From: Candidatus Gastranaerophilales bacterium
GTDB lineage: Bacteria > Cyanobacteriota > Vampirovibrionia > Gastranaerophilales > Gastranaerophilaceae
NCBI GenBank assembly: GCA_944324135.1
Contig: CALUVE010000013.1
Coordinates: 1 to 45,973, forward strand
Length of the DNA stretch: 45,973 bases
Direction of reading: 5' to 3'
Positions 6,712-16,172 of this stretch are shown here, piece by piece. The notes below the pieces were generated by a model. That model did no database searches, was not told the origin of the DNA, and worked only from the letters and a program-made list of their open reading frames with translations. Numbering within the stretch: position 1 is the stretch's first letter; each line of letters starts with the position of its first letter. Position numbers and translations under genes: made by a program.

Positions 6712-7527
6712 ATGAACAAAAGTAAAGCTTTAAAGGTCGGTTTCATCGGCTGCGGTAAGATGGCTAGCGCTATTATAAAAGGTGTTATTAATTCAGGATT
6801 TCTGCCTGCGTCTAACATAAAAGGGTCCGAGGTTAACTGTGAAATTGCTGAACTTGCCTCCCAGCGTCTCGGAATAAGTGTTATTACGGATAACAGGCTG
6901 CTTGCGCTGGATTCTGATGTTATTTTTATTGCGACAAAACCTAATTATGTATCAGGTGTTTTGGATGAAATTAAATCAGAGCTTACTCCGGAAAAACTGG
7001 TTGTATCAATTGCTGCCGGAGTAAGTACAAAGAAAATTGAATCTGTCATAGGCAGAAACAGAGTTATCAGAGTAATGCCGAATACTCCTGCGCTTGTGCT
7101 TGAGGGAATGAGCGGGGTTTGCAGAGGTGAGTATGCTTTTGAGGAAGATGCTGAGTTTGTTATGGATTTGCTTTCTAATATCGGTAAATGTATTGAAGTT
7201 GATGAAAAACAAATTGATATTGTGACCGCAATTTCAGGTTCAGGACCGGCGTTTTTCTATAAAGTAATTGAAGATATGGCGCGTGCAGGTGAAAAATTAG
7301 GGCTGGATTATGAAAAATCGCTTATGCTGGCTACGCAGACAGCTGCAGGTTCTGCCAAAATGGTTATGAACAGAGGAGAAATCCCGGTTCAGACTTTGAT
7401 TGATAATGTAGCAACAAAAGGGGGCTGCACATTTGTCGGAATTTCTGTTATGAATGAAGAAAATTCAGATAAGCTTTTCTACGATGTAATCCAAAAGACA
7501 GCTCAAAAGGCCGGTGAACTGGGTTAG
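6712..7527 (+). CDS. proC: Pyrroline-5-carboxylate reductase
   Basis: The enzyme reduces 1-pyrroline-5-carboxylate to proline with NAD(P)H, the last step of proline synthesis. The 271-aa product has the N-terminal Rossmann motif VGFIGCGKMASAI, the VMPNTPALVLEGM segment and the C-terminal ProC signature GSGPAF...A..GEKLGL...A...A.QTAAGSAKMV. I use ATG 6712 rather than the in-frame ATG at 6640. It gives the normal family length (about 270), follows GAGAGG, and the extra 24 residues are not part of the fold. Divergent from rpmH and convergent with the amidase gene, whose stop overlaps it by 4 bp. Confidence 0.95.
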   Translation: MNKSKALKVGFIGCGKMASAIIKGVINSGFLPASNIKGSEVNCEIAELASQRLGISVITDNRLLALDSDVIFIATKPNYVSGVLDEIKSELTPEKLVVSIAAGVSTKKIESVIGRNRVIRVMPNTPALVLEGMSGVCRGEYAFEEDAEFVMDLLSNIGKCIEVDEKQIDIVTAISGSGPAFFYKVIEDMARAGEKLGLDYEKSLMLATQTAAGSAKMVMNRGEIPVQTLIDNVATKGGCTFVGISVMNEENSDKLFYDVIQKTAQKAGELG

Positions 7528-8903
7528 TCAACCGGTTTTGTCTCTGTAAAATACTTTTCTATCCCGTCAGCGATTGATTTTGCACATTTTTGTTGAAACT
7601 GGGTATCAATTAATTTTGCATTATCTTCAGGGTTAATCATATAAGCTACTTCAATCAAAATGCTGAGAGCGTTTGTATTCCTGACAAGCGCGAGGCTGCC
7701 CTGCCGGACTTTGTCGTTATTAGTTCCTGTTTGGGAGGTCATTTCTGTGATAATTTTATCGGCAAGCGGTTTAGATTGGTTGTAATAGTAAAAGATACTT
7801 GTGCCGCTGTGTTTGTTCGGGTCGGCTCCGTCAGGTAGTGCGTTGGCGTGGATGCTTATTAAAATTTCAGAATCTTTGCTGTTTGCATATTCAACACGTT
7901 CTTTCAATCCTAAATTATTGTCAATCCTGCGGGTCATAAAGACAGTTGCGCCGCGGGATTGTAGTTCTTTTTCAAGTTTTTGGGCAATTGCAAGGGTTAT
8001 ATCTTTTTCTTTATGTCCGCAGCATCCGATTGTACCTATTTCAGTGCCGCCGTGGCCTGCGTCGAGGGTGATAACTCTACCTTTTAAAGGTTTTTGAATA
8101 TTTATTTCAGGAAATTTCCTGATTTTAAGTACAAATTTGTTGTCCTCATAGTACCCTTGATATCCGTAGAGTTTTCCTTGTATTGGGAAAGTAAATACGT
8201 AAGTGTTGTCAGGATAATCTTTTACATTGTAAAATTTCAGGGTAAAAAGTTCTCCCTCTGTCATTACATAAGGTGTTTTTTTGTCAAGGCTGAATGTGAA
8301 TGTATAATATTTATCATCCTCGGTAAAAGTTTTTCCAGACACAACCGCCGGCGAATTCAGATACCCCTCAAAAGCTTTAACATTAGTTTTTGCAACCCAG
8401 GCTTTTTCGTTGTTGTTCAGTACGACTCTGTAAAAATTACTTTTCTCTCCGTCAATAAGCAGGGGAACATCTTTTTCAAAATGAGATAGTCTGTTTATTC
8501 CTGAATCAACGGGAGTTCCTCTGAGAGGTGCTCCGTCAGAGGAGATGTAATAATTTTTTTTAGAAGTGTATTCAACAAGCGGCGGCGGGGTGTATTTGCC
8601 GGATGGTAGTTTAGCTGCAGGCTTTTCAATGATGAAAGTTTTAATCTCATCCCCTGATTGAAGCACAAAAGTATTTTTGCCGTCGCGGAGGTTTACAACA
8701 TAAGCAAAACCGCCCGACGGATGCACTCTTACATATTCACTGTTAATAGTGAGCGGAACTCCTACCTTTGATGAGCCTATAAAAAATGTTGAGGCTGAAT
8801 TTATTGTGACCTGATTTTTACGGGGGTATACAACATCTAGCGCAAAGCTTTGTTGTGTTATTAATGTGAATAATATCAAACTGAAAATTATTTTAAGTTT
8901 CAT
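7524..8903 (-). CDS. N-acetylmuramoyl-L-alanine amidase, secreted
   Basis: This 459-aa protein has a signal peptide (residues 1-21, ending SFA). About 250 residues of beta-rich sequence follow, including an SH3-like segment around 115-180 (LRGTPVDSG...WVAKTNV). The C-terminal third is an Amidase_3 zinc domain: VITLDAGHGG, a Glu-containing KEKDITL, RGATVFMTRR, SIHANALPDG, and near the end SILIEVAYMIN with the catalytic Glu. It cleaves the bond between MurNAc and the stem peptide in the periplasm, usually for daughter-cell separation. ATG lies 6 nt after TATAAT with no Shine-Dalgarno sequence, so the mRNA is probably leaderless. Its stop overlaps proC by 4 bp. Confidence 0.92.
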   Translation of the reverse strand: MKLKIIFSLILFTLITQQSFALDVVYPRKNQVTINSASTFFIGSSKVGVPLTINSEYVRVHPSGGFAYVVNLRDGKNTFVLQSGDEIKTFIIEKPAAKLPSGKYTPPPLVEYTSKKNYYISSDGAPLRGTPVDSGINRLSHFEKDVPLLIDGEKSNFYRVVLNNNEKAWVAKTNVKAFEGYLNSPAVVSGKTFTEDDKYYTFTFSLDKKTPYVMTEGELFTLKFYNVKDYPDNTYVFTFPIQGKLYGYQGYYEDNKFVLKIRKFPEINIQKPLKGRVITLDAGHGGTEIGTIGCCGHKEKDITLAIAQKLEKELQSRGATVFMTRRIDNNLGLKERVEYANSKDSEILISIHANALPDGADPNKHSGTSIFYYYNQSKPLADKIITEMTSQTGTNNDKVRQGSLALVRNTNALSILIEVAYMINPEDNAKLIDTQFQQKCAKSIADGIEKYFTETKPVD

Positions 8904-8915
8904 AATTAAATTATA
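8901..8915 (-). promoter_or_regulatory. -10 box abutting the amidase start (leaderless)
   Basis: On the minus strand TATAAT is followed by TTAATT and then ATG, so the transcription start would fall at the start codon. No Shine-Dalgarno sequence is present. The -35 region is poor. Confidence 0.5.
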
Positions 8916-9016
8916 GTCCTCATTTTTATAAAAGAATAATTTATTAATATTTTTTAATAGAAAGTTTTTTTGAATGTTGTTATGCTAAAATAGAAAAAGG
9001 GAAGAGGAAACAGGAT

Positions 9017-10777
9017 TTGAGAAGAAGAGATTCTGATAGTGAAATAGCCAGACGAGCCGAAAAACGTACAAAGCGTTTTGAACAACTGATTTATTGTCTG
9101 CAGATATTCTTTATATTTTTCGCTGTATCATTAGCAGTGTACCTCTTTTTTGTGCAGGTTATTGATGTCGGTAAGTACAGAGTAAGAGCCAAGAAGCAGC
9201 GTGTTAACCGTTCTTTTGTTATGCGTGGGGATATATATGACAGAACAGGTTTGAAACTTGCAACCGATAAAGTTTATTCAGATGTTTATGCGCACCCTGA
9301 GATTTATGACTCATCGCCGGAAGAATTGGCAAAAACTCTTGCGCCGATTCTGAAAATTCCTAAAGATGTCCTTGCTCAGAAGCTTAAACAACCGGGTCCT
9401 GTAATTACTATTAAAAAAGATATAGATAAAAATACAGCAAAAGCTATTTCCAAACTCCACCTGAGAGAAATCAGTATGGGCAAGAAAAACACCCGTGAAT
9501 ACCCGCAAGGTACGCTTGCGGCTCATGTGTTAGGGTTTTACAATTTTGATGCAGATATTGCAAACGGTGTGGAATATACCGCGAAAGAAAAACTTGAACA
9601 CGTTGAAAATCCCGTAAAATATCAGCGCACACGAGACGGCAAGATAATATATGATTTTTCAACAGATGCAGCTGCCACAACAATGAATCCGAAAGGTCAG
9701 GATATAACCTTGACTATTGATGCTGCAATCCAGCATATATGCGAAAAAGAACTGGAAAAAATGATAACGGAAAAAGAAGCTCTCCGCGGTACTGTAATTG
9801 TTATGAATCCGAAAAACGGTGAAATTCTTGCCTATGCAGTGTATCCTACATACGACCCTAACAACTACAGAAATGCCACCCCGCTTCAGATTAAGAACTG
9901 GACACTCACCGATGTATTCCCGCCGGGCTCAACTTTTAAGACTATTACTGTTGCCAGCGCAATGGATGCCGGCAAAATTACCGAAAATACACAGGTGCTG
10001 GATACCGGTAAAATGACAATCGGCAAATGGGAAATAAAAAACTACGACTACAGTGTCCATCCATATCCCGGTATGATTTCGCTGGAATATTTGTTTGAGC
10101 ACTCCAGCAACATTGGTTCAATCAATATTGCAAAAACTATGTCGCCAAAAGAATTCTATGATTATTTGAAAAAATTTGGATTTGGACAGCGTACAGGGAT
10201 TGATTTGCCTGGAGAATCAGTCGGACTTTTACCAAACTGGCCTAGATGGGATCAGGGAATTCATGCAACAATGGCTTACGGGTATGGTACATCCGTTACA
10301 GCAATGCAAATGATATCAGCAGTTTCTGCTCTGGCTAATGACGGTGTGCGAGTTACTCCGCACGTCATAAAATATTCACCTGAAGAAGAAGCAGTGAAAG
10401 TTCAAAGAACGCAGGTTGTCACCCCTCAAACAGCAAGAACTATTACAAAACTTCTTGCAGCTGCGGTTAATAACGGCAAATCTTCAATTAAGATGGACAA
10501 ATATAACGTAGCGGCAAAAACCGGTACTTCAAACAAACCAAAAGAAAACGGGGCTGGTTATACCCATTACAATTACACCTCTACAATCGGATATCTGCCA
10601 GCATCTGATCCTCAGGTATTGATATATGTAATGGTGGACAGTGCAAAAGTCGGTGCTATATGGGGTAATACAGTTGCAGGGCCTGTTTTCCACGAAGTTG
10701 CATCACAAATTGCAAGGATTATGAACCTTAAACCTGACAAAACAGAAGTTAAAAAGACAGAACAAAAGACTAATTAG
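9017..10777 (+). CDS. ftsI: Class B penicillin-binding protein (FtsI/PBP3-type)
   Basis: A 586-aa peptidoglycan transpeptidase of the division septum, anchored in the inner membrane. One membrane segment lies at about 28-50, followed by the PBP dimerisation domain with the R-G-x-I-x-D-R-x-G motif (about 70-80). The transpeptidase domain has all three motifs: S305-T-F-K308, S363-S-N365 and K501-T-G503. It is placed immediately before murE (15 bp), the dcw-cluster order, which favours FtsI over PBP2. The best start is TTG 9017, 9 nt after GAGG. No nearer ATG keeps the basic cytoplasmic tail. ftsL, ftsW and murF are not adjacent, so the cluster is broken up. Confidence 0.93.
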   Translation: MRRRDSDSEIARRAEKRTKRFEQLIYCLQIFFIFFAVSLAVYLFFVQVIDVGKYRVRAKKQRVNRSFVMRGDIYDRTGLKLATDKVYSDVYAHPEIYDSSPEELAKTLAPILKIPKDVLAQKLKQPGPVITIKKDIDKNTAKAISKLHLREISMGKKNTREYPQGTLAAHVLGFYNFDADIANGVEYTAKEKLEHVENPVKYQRTRDGKIIYDFSTDAAATTMNPKGQDITLTIDAAIQHICEKELEKMITEKEALRGTVIVMNPKNGEILAYAVYPTYDPNNYRNATPLQIKNWTLTDVFPPGSTFKTITVASAMDAGKITENTQVLDTGKMTIGKWEIKNYDYSVHPYPGMISLEYLFEHSSNIGSINIAKTMSPKEFYDYLKKFGFGQRTGIDLPGESVGLLPNWPRWDQGIHATMAYGYGTSVTAMQMISAVSALANDGVRVTPHVIKYSPEEEAVKVQRTQVVTPQTARTITKLLAAAVNNGKSSIKMDKYNVAAKTGTSNKPKENGAGYTHYNYTSTIGYLPASDPQVLIYVMVDSAKVGAIWGNTVAGPVFHEVASQIARIMNLKPDKTEVKKTEQKTN

Positions 10778-10792
10778 GAGATACAAAAGATA

Positions 10793-12265
10793 ATGAAACT
10801 GGAAGAACTTATTGAGCATTTAGACTATAAAGATTTGGCAAATTTTAAGAATGTGGAAATTACAGGGATTTCTTATAATTCAAAAACAACAAAAAAAGGC
10901 GATATATTTATCTGTTTGCCTGGCGAATATGCCGACGGACACGATTTTGCACAGAGTGCGATTGATAATGGCGCATCTGCATTGCTTGTAGAACGCATAT
11001 TAGATATAAAAATCCCTCAGGTTATGGTATCTTCTACCCGTCATAAAATGGCTGATATTGCTGACAGATTTTATTCAAGTCCGTCAAAAGGCATAAATCT
11101 CATAGGAATTACAGGTACAAACGGCAAAACTTCCGTAACTCATTTAATCCAGAAAATTATGGAAGAAAACGGACAAAAGTGTGCTCTTATAGGTACTTTG
11201 GGGTATAAACTTTCATCAACAGGCGAATACCGTGATGCAAAACATACAACTCCGCAGGCCCCTGAATTGCAGGCAACTTTGAGAATGATTAAGGATGTTG
11301 AAAAAATCGACAATGTTGTGATGGAAGTCAGTTCTCATTCGCTAGACCAGAACAGAGTCGGCGGCTGCCGTTTTAATGGCGCTGTTTTGACTAATTTGAC
11401 GCAGGATCATCTGGATTACCATATAACCATGGAAAATTACTTTGAGGCAAAAGCTCTTCTATTCAGACATCTGGAAGAGGGTTCTTTTGCTGTTATTAAT
11501 AAAGATGATTCCTACGGCGAAAGATTTTTGTCTGTTATACCTGAGGGCGTTAAAAAGATTACTTACGGCGTAAAAAATTCTGCTGATATTATGGCAAAAG
11601 ATGTAGAATTTTCTTTGAATGGCGCAACATTCACTCTTGTGACACCTGAGGGCGAAAAGAAAGTTAATCTTCATATGAACGGGATGTTCAGTGTTTATAA
11701 CGTATTAGCATCAGTTGCTGCAGCAATGGCGATGGGTATTCATCTGGATACAGCAGTGAGAGCGCTTGAAAGTGTAAAAGGTGTTGCAGGAAGATTTGAA
11801 GTCGTTGTGAAAAAACCTCTTGTAATTGTGGATTACGCACACACTCCGGACGGATTGGAAAATGTATTAAATTCAGCAAGAGAGATTACACCGAAAGACG
11901 GCAGATTGATTTGTCTTTTCGGCTGCGGGGGCGACCGTGATGCTACAAAACGTCCGAAAATGGGCGCTATTGCAGAAAGAATTGCTGATAAAATCGTTAT
12001 TACAAGTGATAACCCGAGAAGCGAAGATCCTCAGACTATTATCACTGATATAATTGCCGGTCTGAAGTCTGTTGATTCTGATAAAGTTACGGTTGAACCG
12101 GATAGAGGGAAAGCTATTCAGCTTCTCAAAACCATAGCTGCTAATAATGATGTTGTTGTAATTGCCGGCAAAGGTCATGAGGATTATCAAATTCTTAAAG
12201 ACCGTACAATCCACTTTGATGACAGAGAAGAAGCAAGAAAAGTCTTTGAGGGCAGTGTTATTTAA
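10793..12265 (+). CDS. murE: UDP-MurNAc-tripeptide ligase (meso-diaminopimelate adding)
   Basis: MurE adds the third residue to UDP-MurNAc-L-Ala-D-Glu in the cytoplasm. The 490-aa product has the N-terminal Mur domain, the ATP loop GITGTNGKTSVTHL (about residues 104-117), the TTPQAPELQ region, EVSSHSLDQNRV, DYAHTPDGLENVL and the C-terminal GCGGDRDATKRP. The amino-acid selectivity motif is DNPRSEDP; the Arg in DNPR is the hallmark of enzymes that add meso-diaminopimelate rather than lysine. Shine-Dalgarno AGGAGA precedes ATG 10793. It is cotranscribed with ftsI. Confidence 0.96.
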   Translation: MKLEELIEHLDYKDLANFKNVEITGISYNSKTTKKGDIFICLPGEYADGHDFAQSAIDNGASALLVERILDIKIPQVMVSSTRHKMADIADRFYSSPSKGINLIGITGTNGKTSVTHLIQKIMEENGQKCALIGTLGYKLSSTGEYRDAKHTTPQAPELQATLRMIKDVEKIDNVVMEVSSHSLDQNRVGGCRFNGAVLTNLTQDHLDYHITMENYFEAKALLFRHLEEGSFAVINKDDSYGERFLSVIPEGVKKITYGVKNSADIMAKDVEFSLNGATFTLVTPEGEKKVNLHMNGMFSVYNVLASVAAAMAMGIHLDTAVRALESVKGVAGRFEVVVKKPLVIVDYAHTPDGLENVLNSAREITPKDGRLICLFGCGGDRDATKRPKMGAIAERIADKIVITSDNPRSEDPQTIITDIIAGLKSVDSDKVTVEPDRGKAIQLLKTIAANNDVVVIAGKGHEDYQILKDRTIHFDDREEARKVFEGSVI

Positions 12266-12282
12266 GCTCAAATTTTGTCATT

Positions 12283-12318
12283 ATGAGGACATAGTCCGAA
12301 GAAATTGTGAAGTTTTAA
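12283..12318. repeat. Fragment of the GTCATTCTGAG dispersed repeat
   Basis: Between murE and nagA the sequence TTGTCATTATGAGGACATAG, then TCCGAAGAAATTGTGAAG, matches the left half of the elements at 5404 and 27447: GTCATTnTGAGG, a short spacer, then CCGAAGAA. No right half is visible. A decayed or partial copy. Confidence 0.55.
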
Positions 12319-12334
12319 TTTTCTATGAGGTATC

Positions 12335-13261
12335 ATGAAAACAAAATTATTAGTAGAACAGCATTTTCACGGATGTTTCGGGGTAGATTTCAACAAGGCG
12401 GAAGTTGAAGATGTTCTGGAATTATCAAAAAAAATATTTCAGTATGGTATCGGCGGAATTTTCCCGACAATTGTGACTGATACTATTGAAAATACCCGCC
12501 GCGCAATTGATGTAATCAAAGCAGCTGCTGAAATTCAAACTTCTGATATGGCAAAAATCCTTGGTGTTCATCTTGAGGGGATATTCCTCAATCCTGAGAA
12601 AAAAGGTATTCATAATATCAAACATTTTCTTGCCCCTGCAATAGAAAATTATAAACTTATAGAAGATGATTTTATCAAGATTGTGACACTTGCACCTGAG
12701 CTGGATAGAGATTTGGAACTGTCAAAATATCTTCTTTCACAGGGCGTAAAAGTTCAGGCAGGTCACTGTACAGGTGGTGATTTATCCTGCTGTACGGGTG
12801 TTACTCACCTTTATAACGCAATGAGCGGAGTTGTTCATCGCGGAAAATCAACGTCACTTTCCGCATTGATTGATGATAATGTATATGCAGAAGTTATCGC
12901 GGACGGGGTGCATGTTTCTGATGATGCGTTGAAACTTCTTTTCAAATCAAAGCCGCTGGATAAAATTCTTCTGGTGAGCGATTCTCTTCCTATAACAAAA
13001 AGCGATAAAAAAGAGATGATTTTTGCAGATGAAAAAGTTTATTATGACGGTGTTAAAGCAACTTCTGCCGATGGGACTATTGCCGGCAGCACAACCCTTC
13101 TTCCGGAAATTATAAAAAGGCTCTATAAATCAGGACTGCTGTTTGCTTGTGAAGAATTTGAACAACTGATTGCAAATCCTTATCATTATCATAATATTGA
13201 TATAAACGGTTCAATTGAGTGGGATGACGATTTTAATATTTTAGAGGTTAAAAAGTCATGA
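12335..13261 (+). CDS. nagA: N-acetylglucosamine-6-phosphate deacetylase, short form
   Basis: NagA removes acetate from GlcNAc-6-phosphate, feeding amino-sugar recycling from peptidoglycan. The 308-aa product keeps the barrel and its metal/substrate residues: QHFHGCFG near the N-terminus, [32 protein letters not shown], and VSDSL where Asp is the expected catalytic base. The usual family length is about 380. Here the N-terminal beta-strands are missing (the protein begins just before the QHFHG motif) and the C-terminal part of that beta-domain is reduced. Start ATG 12335 follows GAGG. The stop overlaps ilvD by 4 bp (ATGA), implying translational coupling. The start is not mis-set: upstream there is only a repeat fragment. 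Confidence 0.88.
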   Translation: MKTKLLVEQHFHGCFGVDFNKAEVEDVLELSKKIFQYGIGGIFPTIVTDTIENTRRAIDVIKAAAEIQTSDMAKILGVHLEGIFLNPEKKGIHNIKHFLAPAIENYKLIEDDFIKIVTLAPELDRDLELSKYLLSQGVKVQAGHCTGGDLSCCTGVTHLYNAMSGVVHRGKSTSLSALIDDNVYAEVIADGVHVSDDALKLLFKSKPLDKILLVSDSLPITKSDKKEMIFADEKVYYDGVKATSADGTIAGSTTLLPEIIKRLYKSGLLFACEEFEQLIANPYHYHNIDINGSIEWDDDFNILEVKKS

Positions 13262-14907
13262 GAAGCGACAATATTAAAAAAGGAATAGCCAGAACTCCTC
13301 ATCGCGGTTTGCTGATGGCAACCGGTGTGAGCAAAAAAAATATGAACGCTCCGTTTATCGGGATAGCAAGTTCATTTTCTGATTTAGTTCCGGGGCATAT
13401 TGGAATGCGTGATTTGGAGCGTCAGATAGAAAAAGGAATTCACACTGCAGGCGGGCAGGCTTTTGTGTTTGGTGTTCCTGCAATCTGTGACGGAATTGCA
13501 ATGGGACACAGCGGCATGAGATATTCTCTTCCTTCGCGTGATTTAATTGCGGATTGTGTGGAAAGTGTCGCCGCTGCGCATCAGCTAGACGGAATTGTTT
13601 TGCTGTCTAATTGTGACAAAATTACTCCCGGGATGCTTATCGGGGCTTTGAGATTAAATATACCGGCGATTATTGTGACAGCAGGACCTATGCTGGACGG
13701 TATGTGCCGCGGTGAAAATAAATTAACTATGGTGACAGGTTCATTTGAGGCTGTCGGCAGATTTAGAAAAGGCGAAATTACAGAAGAGCATCTTTTGGCA
13801 CTGGAAGAAAATTCATGTCCGTCTGCCGGTGCGTGTCAGGGAATGTATACAGCAAACACTATGGCTTGTCTTACAGAAGTTATGGGTATGAGTCTGCCTT
13901 ATTGCGCTTCAGCGTCTGCAGTTTCTTCACAAAAACGCAGAATTGCCTTTGAAAGCGGCATGCAAATCGTTGAACTTGTTAAAAATGATGTTAAACCGTC
14001 CGATATAATTACAAAAGATTCTTTGAGAAATGCCATAATTGCTGATTTGGCGTTAGGCGGTTCTACAAATACCTTTCTGCATACATTAGCTATTGCAAAT
14101 GCCGGCGAAATTGATATTACGCTGAACGATTTTGAAGAATTGAGCAGCAAAATTCATCAGATTGTAAAAATTAATCCGTCATCAACTCTTACGATGACTG
14201 ATTTTCATAACGCTGGCGGGGTGCCGGCTGTGTTGAAATCTTTGAAAGCTTTTCTGACAGATACCCAGACTGTTTGCGGGTTATCCGTTAAAAATATTGC
14301 AGATTCTGCGTGGGCAGATGAGGAGATAATTCCGCCTTATGATAAATCAACTTATACCCAGGCAGGATTGGCTGTTCTTTACGGAAACCTTGCAAAAGAC
14401 GGCTGTGTTATAAAAACCTCAGGGGTTGCGCCTGAGTGTTATGAGTTTGAGGGAACTGCAAAAACATTTGACAGTGAAGAAGAAGCAATGTCCGCACTTG
14501 AAAATGATAAAATTCAGGCAGGCGATGTTATTGTTATCCGCTATGAGGGGCCAAAAGGCGGCCCTGGCATGAGAGAGATGCTCGCGCCGACATCTCTTCT
14601 TGTAGGTAAAGGCCTCGGTAAAAAATGTGCGCTGATAACAGACGGAAGATTTTCCGGCGCTACCCGCGGAATTTGTGTAGGTCATATTTGTCCGGAGGCG
14701 GCATCAGGCGGTGTTATTGCATTAATTAATGACGGTGACAAAATAAAAATTGATATTAACTCAAGAAAAATAGAACTCCTTGTTCCTGAATCTGAAATAG
14801 AACAAAGAAGAAAGACTTTGACTCCGTTTGAACCGAGCGTTAAATCAGGGTATCTTGCTAAATACGCCAGAAATGTTCAAGATGCCTCCCACGGTGCTAT
14901 AGTATAA
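13258..14907 (+). CDS. ilvD: Dihydroxy-acid dehydratase
   Basis: IlvD dehydrates 2,3-dihydroxy-isovalerate and its homologue to the keto acid precursors of valine, leucine and isoleucine, using a labile Fe-S cluster. The 549-aa product is full length. Cluster and active-site motifs are present: [43 protein letters not shown] and [10 protein letters not shown]. It overlaps nagA by 4 bp. That pairing with amino-sugar catabolism is not a known functional unit, and no other ilv gene is nearby. Confidence 0.96.
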   Translation: MRSDNIKKGIARTPHRGLLMATGVSKKNMNAPFIGIASSFSDLVPGHIGMRDLERQIEKGIHTAGGQAFVFGVPAICDGIAMGHSGMRYSLPSRDLIADCVESVAAAHQLDGIVLLSNCDKITPGMLIGALRLNIPAIIVTAGPMLDGMCRGENKLTMVTGSFEAVGRFRKGEITEEHLLALEENSCPSAGACQGMYTANTMACLTEVMGMSLPYCASASAVSSQKRRIAFESGMQIVELVKNDVKPSDIITKDSLRNAIIADLALGGSTNTFLHTLAIANAGEIDITLNDFEELSSKIHQIVKINPSSTLTMTDFHNAGGVPAVLKSLKAFLTDTQTVCGLSVKNIADSAWADEEIIPPYDKSTYTQAGLAVLYGNLAKDGCVIKTSGVAPECYEFEGTAKTFDSEEEAMSALENDKIQAGDVIVIRYEGPKGGPGMREMLAPTSLLVGKGLGKKCALITDGRFSGATRGICVGHICPEAASGGVIALINDGDKIKIDINSRKIELLVPESEIEQRRKTLTPFEPSVKSGYLAKYARNVQDASHGAIV

Positions 14908-14970
14908 TTATTTATAACTTGGAATTTGTAATATAACTTCCTATAACTTTTGATTATTAGTTCTTCTTTC

Positions 14971-14990
14971 GTGCTAAAATTTCTGGTATG
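14971..14990 (+). promoter_or_regulatory. Extended -10 abutting the Fe-S protein start (leaderless)
   Basis: GTGCTAAAAT (14971-14980) is followed by 7 nt and ATG 14988. The predicted transcription start falls on or next to the start codon. TTGATT at 14950 is a weak -35 candidate with a 19-nt spacer. Confidence 0.55.
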
Positions 14991-16073
14991 AAAAATTTAC
15001 AAGACTTTGCAGATGATATAAATAAATGTTCCAAGTGCGGATTGTGTCAGTCAGTTTGTCCGGTATATAAACTTACAGGAAACGACTGTGCGGTTTCCCG
15101 CGGAAAATTTGTTATGCTCGACGGAGTCTTAAAAGGAGATTTAAAATTAAATAGAAATATTGAAAAATATCTTGACCTTTGTATTAAATGCGGGAAGTGT
15201 AAAAATTTTTGCCCGAGTGATATTGACGTATGCAAGATTTTTGCAGCAGCAAAGTATGAATGTGCTAAAAAATCTCTCTCAGGCAGATTTATTTTCTTTC
15301 TGGAATCAAAGGTCGTATTTGATTCTGTGCTTGCTGTTTTGAAATTTTTTAAATCAGTGTTTTATCGAAAGAAAAAAAATGCCGGGGAAACTCCTAAAAA
15401 AATAAAAATTTTATACTTCAAAGGCTGCGCTAATGAAATTTTTCCGGCTGTTGATATTGCGCTTGAAAAAATTTTGGAAAACACAAGCCTTGAATTGATA
15501 GAAAAGGATTTTTCCTGCTGTGGAACTCCGTTTCTTTCAAGCGGAAACCTAAAACGATATGAGGAGGTCAAAGCGAAAAATCTCAGCATTATAAAGAATG
15601 CTGAATTTGATTTTCTGTCTGCTGACTGTGCAAGCTGTCAGGATGCCTTGAATAATTACGGAGAAAATATTCAATGTGTAAACCTGCTTGAAATTATTTC
15701 AAAACAGAATTTGAAATTCAAATTTTCTACCCCGCGAAAAGTTACTTTCCACAAACCATGCCATCTTCAAAATGATGATTTTGTGAAAGAACTTTTTGAA
15801 AAATGTGAAAATATAGAATATGTTGAGATGAAAGATTATGATGAGTGCTGTGGATTTGCCGGTGAATTCGCTCTCCAGAATCCGAAAATTTCCCGTGCAT
15901 TAGCCTCAAAAAAAATTGATAATGCTATCTCAACAGGCGCAGATTACATCGTGACCACATGTCCGGCTTGTATTCTCGGGTTAAAATTTGGTGCTGCCGG
16001 CAAAAAGTCAGCACCTCAGGTGAAATCATTAATAGAATTTTTGGCTGATGCAGAAGAAATAATTAATTGTTAA
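14988..16073 (+). CDS. (Fe-S) oxidoreductase, GlcF/HdrD type
   Basis: A 361-aa soluble protein with two 4Fe-4S clusters at the N-terminus: C-S-K-C-G-L-C-Q-S-V-C-P (about 15-26) and C-I-K-C-G-K-C-K-N-F-C-P (about 65-76). Two CCG-type domains follow, with DFSCCGTPF and DECCGFAGEF. This is the architecture of GlcF (glycolate oxidase), LutA and heterodisulfide-reductase subunits, which pass electrons between a flavoprotein dehydrogenase and a quinone or thiol. No FAD dehydrogenase (GlcD/LldD) gene is adjacent, so the partner is unknown. TAAAAT lies 7 nt before ATG and there is no Shine-Dalgarno sequence, so the mRNA is probably leaderless. Confidence 0.88.
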   Translation: MKNLQDFADDINKCSKCGLCQSVCPVYKLTGNDCAVSRGKFVMLDGVLKGDLKLNRNIEKYLDLCIKCGKCKNFCPSDIDVCKIFAAAKYECAKKSLSGRFIFFLESKVVFDSVLAVLKFFKSVFYRKKKNAGETPKKIKILYFKGCANEIFPAVDIALEKILENTSLELIEKDFSCCGTPFLSSGNLKRYEEVKAKNLSIIKNAEFDFLSADCASCQDALNNYGENIQCVNLLEIISKQNLKFKFSTPRKVTFHKPCHLQNDDFVKELFEKCENIEYVEMKDYDECCGFAGEFALQNPKISRALASKKIDNAISTGADYIVTTCPACILGLKFGAAGKKSAPQVKSLIEFLADAEEIINC

Positions 16074-16098
16074 TATATGTAACAAACGAGGTTTTATA

Positions 16099-16130
16099 TA
16101 GCAAAAAAAAATATTTTCGTATTTTAATGG
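16099..16130 (+). promoter_or_regulatory. AGCAAAAA element upstream of the Ala-rich protein gene
   Basis: TAGCAAAAAAAAATATTTTC, then GTATTTTAATGG, matches the core seen before the genes starting at 1034 (minus), 4283 (minus), 18289 and 38192. Here the start codon (16173) is 73 nt from the A of AGC, so a short leader with a Shine-Dalgarno sequence would be transcribed. Confidence 0.4.
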
Positions 16131-16172
16131 TAATACAAAATAATATATCAAAGTAGAAAGGTGTAATAAATT

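Noticed and set aside
8094-8489. A 131-aa plus-strand frame opposite the amidase gene
   Set aside because: Complement of a clear secreted amidase; the translation is Phe/Ile/Cys-rich, as expected of antisense frames in AT-rich DNA.
11873-12271. A 132-aa minus-strand frame opposite the end of murE
   Set aside because: A mirror of the conserved murE C-terminal domain, with no ribosome site or recognisable domain.
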